Below are positions 35,943 through 44,109 of a stretch of DNA of 64,000 bases, piece after piece. The stretch is taken from NCBI GenBank assembly GCA_016790705.1, contig JAEUOT010000050.1, positions 1 to 64,000 of the forward strand, written 5' to 3'. The notes beneath the pieces are model-generated. The model did not search any database, was not told where the DNA came from, and saw only the letters and a list, made by a program, of their open reading frames with translations. The position numbers and the translations under genes are program-made. Source of the stretch: Hydrogenophaga sp. GTDB lineage: Bacteria > Pseudomonadota > Gammaproteobacteria > Burkholderiales > Burkholderiaceae_C. The stretch's first letter is position 1. The number at the start of each line of letters is the position of its first letter.

Positions 35943-37019
35943 TCAGCGCGAGACCTGGCCGATCACCCCCGAGACGAACCAATTCATCCCCAGGATGGCC
36001 GCATCGTCGAGCGAACGGCCGGGCGGGATCACGGTCCGCCCTTCGTTGTCCTTGACACCGGCCTTGCCGCCCGTGAAGACCGCCAGCTTGCCCGCCGCCA
36101 TGGCCTTCTGTCGGTCCAGCACCTCCTGCTGCACCTTGGGGGGCACCTTGCTGCCAAAACCTTCGACCCGGATCATGCCCTCGCGCACACCGCCCCAGAC
36201 ACTGCCACTCTTCCAGCTTCCGTCCATCACCGCCTTGACGCGGCGGGTGTAGTAGTCGCCCCACTGGTGGGTGACGGCCACCACCTGCGCATCGGGCGCG
36301 ACCTTGCGCATGTCGGAGTGGTAGGCCACGGCGAGCTTGCCGCGCTCCTGCGCCGCCACCATCACCGCGTTCGAACCGGTGTGGAACGCCAGCACCTCGG
36401 CACCCTGGTTCATCAGGCTCATGGCGGCGTCGCGCTCGCGCGGCGGGTTGAACCACTCGCCCAGGAACACCACCCGCACGCTGGCCTTGGGGTTGACCGA
36501 GCGCATGCCCAGGGTGAAGGCGTTGATGCCCTGCACCACCTCTGGAATCGGGAAGCCCGCGACATAGCCTGCCTCGGTTGCCATGCGTCCCGCGGCGATG
36601 CCGGCGAGATAGCGGCCTTCGTAATAGCGAGCGTTCGACGCCGCCACATTGGGCGCGGTCTTGTAGCCGGTGACCGACTCGAACTTCACGTTGGGGAACT
36701 CGCGCGCCACCTTCAGCGTGGGCTCCATGTAGCCGAAGCTGGGCGTGAAGATGATCTGGTTGCCCTGCATCGCGAGGTCGCGGATCACCCGCTCGGCGTC
36801 CGGACCTTCGGCCACGTTCTCGACGAAGCTCGTCTTGACCTGACCGGGCAGCGCCGCCTCGACCGCCAGACGACCCTGGTCGTGCTGGCGCACCCAGCCG
36901 GCGTCGGTCAGCGGCGCCACATAGACGAAGGCGGCCTTGACCGGCGGCGCCGGCTGCTGGGAAAAAGCGGGGGATAAAACGCATGCGGCCGCGAGCGCGG
37001 CAGCGAGGTTTTTGTACAT
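35943..37019 (-). CDS. BMP/PnrA-family nucleoside-type substrate-binding protein (first copy)
   Basis: A 358-residue secreted receptor. The signal peptide is MYKNLAAALAAACVLSPAFS with a cut near SFSQQ. The mature protein PPVKAAFVYVAPLTDAGWVR and the central QIIFTPSFGYMEPTLKVARE are typical of BMP-family purine nucleoside receptors. There is no lipobox Cys. It is about 45% similar by eye to the second copy at 39348, which lies next to the permeases; this copy has none of its own. A terminator separates it from the deaminase gene upstream, so it may be separately expressed. Confidence 0.92.
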   Translation of the reverse strand: MYKNLAAALAAACVLSPAFSQQPAPPVKAAFVYVAPLTDAGWVRQHDQGRLAVEAALPGQVKTSFVENVAEGPDAERVIRDLAMQGNQIIFTPSFGYMEPTLKVAREFPNVKFESVTGYKTAPNVAASNARYYEGRYLAGIAAGRMATEAGYVAGFPIPEVVQGINAFTLGMRSVNPKASVRVVFLGEWFNPPRERDAAMSLMNQGAEVLAFHTGSNAVMVAAQERGKLAVAYHSDMRKVAPDAQVVAVTHQWGDYYTRRVKAVMDGSWKSGSVWGGVREGMIRVEGFGSKVPPKVQQEVLDRQKAMAAGKLAVFTGGKAGVKDNEGRTVIPPGRSLDDAAILGMNWFVSGVIGQVSR

Positions 37020-37048
37020 GGTGTTCCTCTACATGGCTTCCGGGACAG

Positions 37049-37080
37049 AAAAAAAGCGAGCCGGGGAAGCACCGGCTCGC
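37049..37080 (-). terminator. rho-independent terminator after the adenine deaminase
   Basis: On the minus strand, stem GCGAGCCGG-TGCTTCC-CCGGCTCGC followed by TTTTTTT. It stands between the deaminase stop (37105) and the receptor start (37019). Confidence 0.92.
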
Positions 37081-37104
37081 AGGGCACGATTTTACCGAAG
37101 GCCG

Positions 37105-38112
37105 TCAGCGGGCCATCACGCGCTCCAGCTCGGCCAGACAGGCGCGCCGCCGTTCCTCGCTGATGAAGCTGGCCTCGAAGCTGTTCTTCGCAAGCTGAAC
37201 CACATCGTCGCGGCTGAGATTCAGGGCCTGCACGGTCTGCTCGAAGTTGGCGTTCATGTAGCCGCCAAAGTAGGCCGGGTCGTCGGAGTTGACCGTCGCA
37301 CACAGACCCGCGTCCAGCATCTTCTTGAGCGGGTGCTCGCGCAGGTCTTTGACCACGCAGAGTTTGAGATTGGACAGCGGACACACCGTCAGCGGCATGC
37401 GCGAGCGCGCCAGCTCCTCCATCAACGCCGCGTCCTGCATCACCGCCACGCCATGGTCGATGCGCTGGACCTTGAGCAGGTCGATGGCCTCGCGCATGTA
37501 GGCCGGCGGCCCCTCCTCGCCCGCATGCGCGACCAGCTTCAGCCCCAGTTCGCGGCAGCGCGCGAACACGCGCTGGAACTTCGAGGGCGGGTGGCCGCGT
37601 TCGCTCGAATCGAGGCCGACGCCGATGAAGTGTTCGCGAAACGGCAGTGCCGCCTCCAGCGTGGCGAAGGCCTCCTCTTCGCTGAGGTGGCGCAGGAAGC
37701 ACAGGATCAGCGCTGAACTGATGCCCAGCTCCGTCTCGGCCTGTCGGCAGGCGCTGCGCAGGCCCTCGATCACGGCCGCCATCGGCACGCCGCGCGCGGT
37801 GTGGGTCTGCGGGTCGAAAAACAGCTCCGCGTGAATCACGTGGTCGGCCTTGGCGCACAGGAAGTAGGCCCAGGCCATGTCATGGAAGTCCTGCGCGGTG
37901 AGCAGCACACTCGCGCCCGCGTAGTAGATATCCAGGAAGCTTTGCAGATCGGTGAAAGCGTAGGCCGCACGCAGCGCGTCCACGCTGGGGTAGGCCAGCG
38001 ACACCGCGTTGCGCTGCGCGAGCTGGAAGATCAGCTCCGGTTCGAGCGAACCTTCGATGTGGATGTGCAGTTCGGCCTTGGGGATGGCGCGGGCCAGTTC
38101 GATCGCGTTCAT
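37105..38112 (-). CDS. adenine deaminase of the adenosine-deaminase-like family
   Basis: A 335-residue amidohydrolase. Metal ligands are AELHIHIEGSLEPEL near residue 14, LVAHAGEEGPPAY near 200, and VNSDDPAYFGGYM near 278. The features HAELFFDPQTHTARGV, GLDSSERGHPPSKFQRVF and LTVCPLSNLKLCVV match the bacterial branch (Pseudomonas PA0148 type) shown to deaminate adenine rather than adenosine. Product hypoxanthine would feed XdhAB. It starts nine bases after the Rieske gene stop, hence one operon. Adenosine as substrate is not fully excluded. Confidence 0.88.
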   Translation of the reverse strand: MNAIELARAIPKAELHIHIEGSLEPELIFQLAQRNAVSLAYPSVDALRAAYAFTDLQSFLDIYYAGASVLLTAQDFHDMAWAYFLCAKADHVIHAELFFDPQTHTARGVPMAAVIEGLRSACRQAETELGISSALILCFLRHLSEEEAFATLEAALPFREHFIGVGLDSSERGHPPSKFQRVFARCRELGLKLVAHAGEEGPPAYMREAIDLLKVQRIDHGVAVMQDAALMEELARSRMPLTVCPLSNLKLCVVKDLREHPLKKMLDAGLCATVNSDDPAYFGGYMNANFEQTVQALNLSRDDVVQLAKNSFEASFISEERRRACLAELERVMAR

Positions 38113-38121
38113 GGGTTCCTT

Positions 38122-39189
38122 TCAGCAGACACCGAGCCCGACGCCGGTGCGGGCCAGGTAGCGGCGGTAGGCGCTGGACATGCGGTCGGCGGGGCCATGC
38201 ACTTCGGGGATCGCGCCGTCCCGGCCGATCGGCAAGGTCTTGGGCTGTTGCGACTCGACGATCGGCTTGTCCTGCCCGAACACCGTGTCCTGGAAGGCGC
38301 GCAGCTCTTCGTCGTCGCTCAGGTCGCCCAGCGTGGCCATGGCGAACCAGGCGGTGCACGCCTCGGGGCCATCGGGCCGGATGAAGAGCGCGATGGCGTT
38401 GCTCACCGCATCCCCCTCGGCCGCGTCCTTGCGCAGGACCGCCGCAAACGGGTGGGGCACCTCGTAGCGGTAGGCCACCCAACCGCCCTCTTCCGCGCCC
38501 GCATAGCCCTTGGGCTGCCAGGCCTTGCAGGCGCGCGCGTGCACGCCGTCGGCGTCCTCCTCCACCCGGCCGGTGTCCACCTGCGCGTGGGTGCGCGCGC
38601 CGAGCCAGCCTTCGTGCACGAAGCCGAAGTGGCTCAGGTCCAGGAAGTTCTCCACCAGCCGAGGTGCGCTGGTCTCCACGGCGTAGGGGCCGCAGATCAC
38701 CTGCCGCCACAGCGGATCGTCCCAAGGCTCGAACGCCGGCGGCTGGGCGAGCGACGCGGGCAACTTCGACAGGTCGGGCCGCGCCAGCCGCACCCAGACC
38801 AGGCCATGGCGCTCCTGTGCGTCGAACACCTCGGTGCAGTGCGCGGCCGGCGGCTCGAAGGCCGGGGCCGCCGGCACGTGCACGCAGCGCCCCACCGCCA
38901 CCGGGCTGCCCTGGTGCCCCTGCGCCGCCGCCGCGTCGCCCGCGAACTGCCAGCCGTGGTAGGGGCATTCCAGCCGCGCGCCGTGCAGGTGCGTCAGCAC
39001 CCGTCCGAGAGACAGCCGCGCCCCGCGGTGCGGGCAGTGGTCGGCCCAGGCGTGCACCCTGCCGGGCAGCCCCTCGTGGCCATGCTCGCGCCACAGGACC
39101 ACGTCCTGACCCAGCAGCGCCACCGCCACAGGTTCGTCACGCAGATGCATGCCGGCGATCACCGGGTGCCAGAGTTGTGATTCGATCAT
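38122..39189 (-). CDS. Rieske non-heme iron oxygenase, alpha-subunit type, in a purine cluster
   Basis: A 355-residue oxygenase. The Rieske [2Fe-2S] ligands are DHCPHRGARLSLGRV and LECPYHGWQF. The catalytic-domain iron site includes ENFLDLSHFGFVHEGWLG, with Asp and two His. The C-terminal stretch FGQDKPIVESQQPK followed by ADRMSSAYRRYLAR resembles the equivalent region of methylxanthine N-demethylases (NdmA/NdmB), which have the same length. A ribosome-binding site GGAGG lies just upstream. No reductase gene is in the window. The gene forms an operon with adenine deaminase, so a substituted purine is a reasonable but unproven substrate. Confidence 0.85.
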   Translation of the reverse strand: MIESQLWHPVIAGMHLRDEPVAVALLGQDVVLWREHGHEGLPGRVHAWADHCPHRGARLSLGRVLTHLHGARLECPYHGWQFAGDAAAAQGHQGSPVAVGRCVHVPAAPAFEPPAAHCTEVFDAQERHGLVWVRLARPDLSKLPASLAQPPAFEPWDDPLWRQVICGPYAVETSAPRLVENFLDLSHFGFVHEGWLGARTHAQVDTGRVEEDADGVHARACKAWQPKGYAGAEEGGWVAYRYEVPHPFAAVLRKDAAEGDAVSNAIALFIRPDGPEACTAWFAMATLGDLSDDEELRAFQDTVFGQDKPIVESQQPKTLPIGRDGAIPEVHGPADRMSSAYRRYLARTGVGLGVC

Positions 39190-39202
39190 GCGACCTCCAA
39201 AG

Positions 39203-39231
39203 AAAAACGCCGCTGCACAAGGCAGCGGCGC
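39203..39231 (-). terminator. terminator/attenuator between receptor and Rieske genes
   Basis: On the minus strand, stem CGCCGCTG-CCTTGTG-CAGCGGCG then TTTTTC. It ends only about 14 bases before the Rieske start codon, next to its ribosome-binding site, so read-through here would set the level of the oxygenase and deaminase. Confidence 0.85.
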
Positions 39232-39270
39232 GTTTGTCCGATGCGCGTGACTTCAGGCCAGCACACACCG

Positions 39271-39347
39271 TGGAACCGGCTTTGCCGGGCCACCGGTGTG
39301 GTCCCCCCGCCGGGGGGAAGACGCGAAGCGGCGCAGGGGGGAGCCCA
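39271..39347. repeat. GC-rich interspersed repeat, copy B
   Basis: Begins TGGAACCGGCTTTGCCGGGC, has the central hairpin CCCCCCGCCGGGGGG, and ends GAAGCGGCGCAGGGGGG. Same orientation as copy A, and like copy A it directly follows the stop codon of a transporter receptor gene. Confidence 0.75.
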
Positions 39348-40502
39348 TCAGTTCGGCAGCTTGCCTTCCACGCCCTTGACGTAGAACTTGATGCCGCCCA
39401 GGAACTTGTCGTCGGCGACCACGTCCTTGGCCAGCACTTCCTTGCCGTCCTGACCCAGGATCGGGCCCTTCCAGATCGAGAAGGAACCGTCCTTCAGACC
39501 GGCCTTGATGGTGTCGATCTTGGCCTTGGCTTCGGCCGGCACGTCGGGAGCGATGGACACCAGGTCGATCGCGCCTTCCTTGACGCCCCACCACACGCCA
39601 CCGGTCGTCCAGGTGCCGTCCAGCGCGTCCTTGACGGCCTTCTTGTAGTACGGACCCCAGTTGATCACGGACGAGGCCAGGTGGGCCTTGGGACCGTAGG
39701 CGGTCATGTCGGAGTCCCAGCCGAAGGCGCGCTTGCCCTTCTCTTCGGCGGTCTTGAGCACGGCCGGCGAGTCGGTGTTCTGCATCAGGACGTCGGCGCC
39801 GCCGTTGATCAGCGAGGTCGCGGCTTCGGTTTCCTTCGGCGGATCGAACCAGCCGTTCACCCAGACGACCTTGGTCTTGACCTTGGGGTTCACCGACTGG
39901 GCGCCCAGCGTGAAGCTGTTGATGTTGCGGATCACTTCGGGGATTGGGATCGAGGCCACCACGCCCAGCGTGTTGGTCTTGGTCATCGAACCGGCGATCA
40001 CACCCGCCATGTACGCGCCTTCATAGGTGCGGCTGTCGTAGGTGCGCATGTTCTCGGCGGTCTTGTAGCCGGTGGCGTGCTCGAACTTCACATCCTTGAA
40101 GTCGGGCGCCACCTTGAGCATGGGCTCCATGTAGCCGAAGGTGGTGCCGAAGATGATCTTGTTGCCCTGGCTGGCCAGGTCACGGATCACGCGCTCGGCG
40201 TCGGCCGACTCGGGCACGTTCTCGACAAAGCTGGTCTTGATCTTGTCGCCGTATTCCGCTTCCAGCGCCTTGCGGGCGTTGTCGTGAGCGAAGGTCCAGC
40301 CGCCGTCGCCCACCGGGCCGACATAGGCGAAAGCCACCTTCAACGGCTCGGCCTTGGGGGCCGCAGCGGCGGCCGGCGCGGGTGCGGGCGCCGCGGCAGG
40401 GGCCGGCGCCTCTTCCTTCTTGCCGCAGCCGATCAGGGCCGCGCTGGTCACGGCCGTCAGGGCCGCCAGCTTGATCAGGGAACGCTTGTTCAGGTCGGTC
40501 AT
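39348..40502 (-). CDS. BMP/PnrA-family nucleoside-type substrate-binding lipoprotein (second copy)
   Basis: A 384-residue receptor of the nucleoside ABC importer encoded upstream. The N-terminus MTDLNKRSLIKLAALTAVTS leads to the lipobox LIGC (Cys30), followed by an Ala/Pro linker, so it is probably lipid-anchored. The core motif KIIFGTTFGYMEPMLKVAPD matches the first copy at 35943. It is 46 bases after the permease stop and ends at repeat copy B. Ligands are likely purine nucleosides or bases given the cluster. Confidence 0.93.
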   Translation of the reverse strand: MTDLNKRSLIKLAALTAVTSAALIGCGKKEEAPAPAAAPAPAPAAAAAPKAEPLKVAFAYVGPVGDGGWTFAHDNARKALEAEYGDKIKTSFVENVPESADAERVIRDLASQGNKIIFGTTFGYMEPMLKVAPDFKDVKFEHATGYKTAENMRTYDSRTYEGAYMAGVIAGSMTKTNTLGVVASIPIPEVIRNINSFTLGAQSVNPKVKTKVVWVNGWFDPPKETEAATSLINGGADVLMQNTDSPAVLKTAEEKGKRAFGWDSDMTAYGPKAHLASSVINWGPYYKKAVKDALDGTWTTGGVWWGVKEGAIDLVSIAPDVPAEAKAKIDTIKAGLKDGSFSIWKGPILGQDGKEVLAKDVVADDKFLGGIKFYVKGVEGKLPN

Positions 40503-40548
40503 GGAAACCTCTTGGTGGGTTGGGAGTGAAAGGGAAATTATGAACCCG

Positions 40549-41469
40549 TCATGAGCCGGGGTAGAACGGCTTGCCGATCGAGGCGGGCATGTTGATGCGG
40601 ATCCAGGTCGGGTTGCGCGAGATCAGCACCAGCACGACGATGGTGGCGAGGTAAGGCATCATGGTCAGGAACTGGCTCGGCACGTTGACACCCATGCCCT
40701 GCAGGTGGAACTGCAGCATGGTCACGAAACCGAACAAGTAGGCGCCAAGCAACACGCGTGCCGGACGCCAGGTGGCGAAGGTCGTCAGGGCCAGCGCGAT
40801 CCAGCCCTTGCCGGCGATCATGCCCTCGACCCACAGCGGCGTGTAGGCGGTCGACACATAGGCCCCGGCCAGGCCGCACAGCGCGCCCCCCGCGATCACC
40901 GACAGCAGACGGATGCGGCGCACCGGGTAGCCCAGCGCGTGGGCCGATTCCGGGCTCTCGCCAACGCTGCGAAGCACCAGGCCGGCGCGCGTGCGCCAGA
41001 GGAACCAGATCAGGCCAAACGTCAGGGCCACGCAGACGTAGACCATCGGGTGGTGCTTGAACAGGGCGCTGCCCAGGAAAGGAATGTCCGACAGCAGCGG
41101 CAGGCCGGACACCGGGGCGGGCTGGAGCTTGGCCTGGACATAGCTGGTGCCCGCGAAGGCGGAGAAGCCACCGCCGAAAAGGGTCAGCGCCAGGCCGGTC
41201 GCGTACTGATTCGTGTTGAGCCAGATCACCAGCACACCGAAGATGGCGGCCAGCAGCGCGCCGACCACCATGCCCGCAGCGAAGCCCAGCAGCGGGCTGC
41301 CTGTGTGGACCACGGTGGCAAAGCCGGCCAGCGCCGCGCACAGCATCATGCCCTCGGCTCCCAGGTTGACGATGCCGGACTTTTCGTTGATCAGCAGGCC
41401 CAGCGAGGCAATGGCCAGCACGGTGCCCGCGTTGAGCGAGGCCGCAATGAGGAGCGCGGTGGATTCCAT
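40549..41469 (-). CDS. nucleoside-type ABC transporter permease (NupQ/YufQ-like)
   Basis: A 306-residue inner-membrane permease with about eight hydrophobic segments, of the BPD_transp_2 family. The opening MESTALLIAASLNAGTVLAI and LGLLINEKSGIVNLGAEGMM near residue 23 are typical. The coupling region is RSVGESPESAHALGYPVRRI near residue 192. It begins 12 bases after the larger permease stop. It forms the membrane channel together with that protein for purine/nucleoside import. Confidence 0.93.
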   Translation of the reverse strand: MESTALLIAASLNAGTVLAIASLGLLINEKSGIVNLGAEGMMLCAALAGFATVVHTGSPLLGFAAGMVVGALLAAIFGVLVIWLNTNQYATGLALTLFGGGFSAFAGTSYVQAKLQPAPVSGLPLLSDIPFLGSALFKHHPMVYVCVALTFGLIWFLWRTRAGLVLRSVGESPESAHALGYPVRRIRLLSVIAGGALCGLAGAYVSTAYTPLWVEGMIAGKGWIALALTTFATWRPARVLLGAYLFGFVTMLQFHLQGMGVNVPSQFLTMMPYLATIVVLVLISRNPTWIRINMPASIGKPFYPGS

Positions 41470-41481
41470 GTCGACGACTCC

Positions 41482-42537
41482 TTATTTCTTCCACACGACG
41501 CGGTAGGCGATCAAGGTATCGCAGGCCAGCAGCGCGAACAGCAGCAGGCCCTGGAACACGCCAGTGATCGACTTGGGCAGGCCCAGGCGCGACTGCGCCA
41601 GTTCGCCACCGATGTAGAACATGCTCATCAGGATGGCCGAGAAGACGATGCCCACCGGATGCAGCCTGCCGACGAAGGCCACGATGATGGCGGCGAAACC
41701 GTAGCCCGCCGGCACATAGGGCGTGAGCTGACCGATCGGGCCGGCCACTTCCAGCGCGCCCGCCAGCCCCGCAGCGCCCCCGGAGGTCAGCAGCGCGACC
41801 CACAGCGCCTTGCGCGACGAGAAGCCGGCGTAGCGGGCCGCCGCAGGCGCCAGACCGCCGACGATCTGGGCAAAACCCGCGTAGGTGCGGAACAGGAACA
41901 GCCAGACACCGGCCACACCGGCCAGCGCCAGCAGCAGGCCGACGTTCACCCGCGAGCCCTGGAACAGCTTCGGAATCTGGGTCACCGCATCGAAAGTCTT
42001 GGTCTGCGGAAAGTTGTAGCCCATCGGGTCCTTCCAGGGGCCGTACACCAGATAGTTCAGCACCTGCACCGCGACATAGACCAGCATCAGGCTGACCAGG
42101 ATCTCGTTGGCGTTGAAGCGGTCGCGCAGCAGCGCGGTAATGCCCGCCCAGACCATGCCCCCGGCCACCCCGGCCAGAAGGATCAGCACCACCACGCCGC
42201 GCCCGGTGTCAGGACCGGCGGTCAGCGCCACACCGGCCGCAAAGATCGCACCGATCAGGTACTGGCCTTCGGCGCCGATGTTCCAGACGTTGGAGCGGAA
42301 ACAGACCGCCAGCCCGAGCGCAATGATCAGCAGGGGCGTGGCCTTCACCATCAGCTCCGAGATCGCGTAGGCGCTCTTGACCGGCTCCCAGAAGAACACT
42401 TCGAGCCCTCTGACCGGGTCCTTGCCCAGCAGGGCAAACAGGATGACACCGATCACGACCGTGATCGCCAGCGCCAGCAGGGGCGAACCATAGCCCCAGC
42501 GAGCCGAGGGTTGTGGTCGGACTTCAAGCCGCAGCAT
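41482..42537 (-). CDS. nucleoside-type ABC transporter permease (NupP/YufP-like)
   Basis: A 351-residue inner-membrane permease. The start at 42537 (MLRLEVRPQPSARWGYGSPL) overlaps the ATPase gene by 14 bases; a longer frame into the ATPase gene was rejected. Family motifs are ALGLAVCFRSNVWNIGAEGQ and NANEILVSLMLVYVAVQVLN, with the coupling stretch GLAPAAARYAGFSSRKALWV. It is the larger partner of the permease at 40549. Confidence 0.92.
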   Translation of the reverse strand: MLRLEVRPQPSARWGYGSPLLALAITVVIGVILFALLGKDPVRGLEVFFWEPVKSAYAISELMVKATPLLIIALGLAVCFRSNVWNIGAEGQYLIGAIFAAGVALTAGPDTGRGVVVLILLAGVAGGMVWAGITALLRDRFNANEILVSLMLVYVAVQVLNYLVYGPWKDPMGYNFPQTKTFDAVTQIPKLFQGSRVNVGLLLALAGVAGVWLFLFRTYAGFAQIVGGLAPAAARYAGFSSRKALWVALLTSGGAAGLAGALEVAGPIGQLTPYVPAGYGFAAIIVAFVGRLHPVGIVFSAILMSMFYIGGELAQSRLGLPKSITGVFQGLLLFALLACDTLIAYRVVWKK

Positions 42538-44065
42538 GCGTGCGCTCCTTCTTGTTGTTGTCTGTTGCGCCGTCCCACAGGCCCGACATCCATTCGCCGA
42601 TGCGCTCGACCGTCGCGTCCGCGCGATCGACCGAGGGCGAAAGGCGGCCTTTGGCAATCACATGGAGCCGGTCGCTGATCTCGAACAGTTCGTCCAGCTC
42701 CTCGCTGACCACCAGCACGGCGCAACCGGCGTCACGCAGCGCCAGGATTTCGCCACGGATCTGGGCCGAAGCACCGACATCCACGCCCCAGGTCGGCTGG
42801 CTGACGATCAGCAGCTTGGGTTTGGCCTCGATCTCCCGGCCGACGATGAACTTCTGCAGGTTGCCGCCGGAGAGCGACTTGGCGGCGGCATGGGGGCCGT
42901 TGGCCTTGACGTTGTAGCGGGCGATGATGTCCTCGGCCTGCGCCTTGAGCGCGCCCAGCCGCAGCCAGCCGCCGGCGCCCAGGGCATCGCGCCGCGACAG
43001 CAGCAGGTTGTGCGCCAGCGACAGCGTCGGCACCGCACCACGGCCCAGACGCTCTTCCGGCACGAAATGCAGGCCCAGCGCGCGACGGCGCCCGGGCGAC
43101 AGACGCGACGCGTCCTGTCCAGACACCTGGATGCTGCCGGCCGGCGACCTCGGGTTCTCGCCCGAGAGGGCGTACAGCAGCTCGGCCTGGCCATTGCCGG
43201 ACACGCCGGCGATGCCGACCACCTCGCCGGCCCGCACCGTCAGCGCGATCCCGGACAGGTCGGTGCCGAACGGGTCGTCGCAAGCCATGGACAAACCCTT
43301 GACCTCGAGCACGGCCGCCCCGGCGTTCAGCGCCCGCGACTGCAGGGCCGGCGGCTCGGCGCCGATCATCAGACGCGACAGCGAGGCATTGCTTTCCTCG
43401 CGGGGGTCACAGACACCCGTCACCTTGCCCCCGCGCAGCACGGTGCAGGCCGTGCACAGCTCGCGGATCTCGTGCAGCTTGTGGCTGATGTAGAGGATCG
43501 AGCAGCCTTCGGACGCCAGCTTGCGCAGCACGATGAACAGCTTCTCGACCGCCTGCGGGGTCAGCACCGAGGTGGGCTCGTCCAGGATCAGCAACTGCGG
43601 CTGGGTCAGCAATGCGCGAATGATCTCCACCCGCTGCATCTCCCCCACCGAGAGCGTGTGCACCGGCCGCTTGGGATCGATGTCCAGCCCGTATTCGGCA
43701 GCGGTGGCGTCGATGCTGGCGGTCACCTCGGCCAGGTTCAGCGACTTGTCCAGGCCGAGCCAGACGTTTTCGGCCACGGTGATGGTGTCGAACAGCGAGA
43801 AGTGCTGGAACACCATGCTGATGCCCAGCGCCCGCGCTTCCTGCGGATTGCGGATGTGCACCGGGCGACCGTTGAACATCACCGCGCCCTCGTCCGGCTT
43901 GACCGAACCGTAGATGATCTTCATCAGCGTGGATTTGCCGGCGCCGTTTTCGCCGAGCACCGCGTGCACCTCTCCGGGGGCGACCGACAGCGAGACATCG
44001 CTGTTGGCGACCACGCCGGGATAGCGCTTGGTGATGCCGGTCAGTTGCAGTCGTGGGGTCGTCAA
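42524..44065 (-). CDS. nucleoside-type ABC transporter ATP-binding protein (two-domain, NupO/YufO-like)
   Basis: A 513-residue tandem ATPase. The first domain is complete: Walker A VLGENGAGKSTLMKIIYG near residue 36, signature LSVGEMQRVEIIRAL, Walker B LLILDEPTSVLTP. The second domain is degenerate, as usual in this family: GIAGVSGNGQAELLYAL lacks the Lys, while LSGGNLQKFIVGREI is present and Walker B reads LLIVSQPTWGVDVGA. It heads the transporter operon; the LysR-type gene ends 44 bases upstream on the same strand. Confidence 0.94.
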   Translation of the reverse strand: MTTPRLQLTGITKRYPGVVANSDVSLSVAPGEVHAVLGENGAGKSTLMKIIYGSVKPDEGAVMFNGRPVHIRNPQEARALGISMVFQHFSLFDTITVAENVWLGLDKSLNLAEVTASIDATAAEYGLDIDPKRPVHTLSVGEMQRVEIIRALLTQPQLLILDEPTSVLTPQAVEKLFIVLRKLASEGCSILYISHKLHEIRELCTACTVLRGGKVTGVCDPREESNASLSRLMIGAEPPALQSRALNAGAAVLEVKGLSMACDDPFGTDLSGIALTVRAGEVVGIAGVSGNGQAELLYALSGENPRSPAGSIQVSGQDASRLSPGRRRALGLHFVPEERLGRGAVPTLSLAHNLLLSRRDALGAGGWLRLGALKAQAEDIIARYNVKANGPHAAAKSLSGGNLQKFIVGREIEAKPKLLIVSQPTWGVDVGASAQIRGEILALRDAGCAVLVVSEELDELFEISDRLHVIAKGRLSPSVDRADATVERIGEWMSGLWDGATDNNKKERTHAAA

Positions 44066-44109
44066 GGCGGTTCCTTCTTGTTCTGTGGGTCTGGTCGGGC
44101 CCTGCCCCC

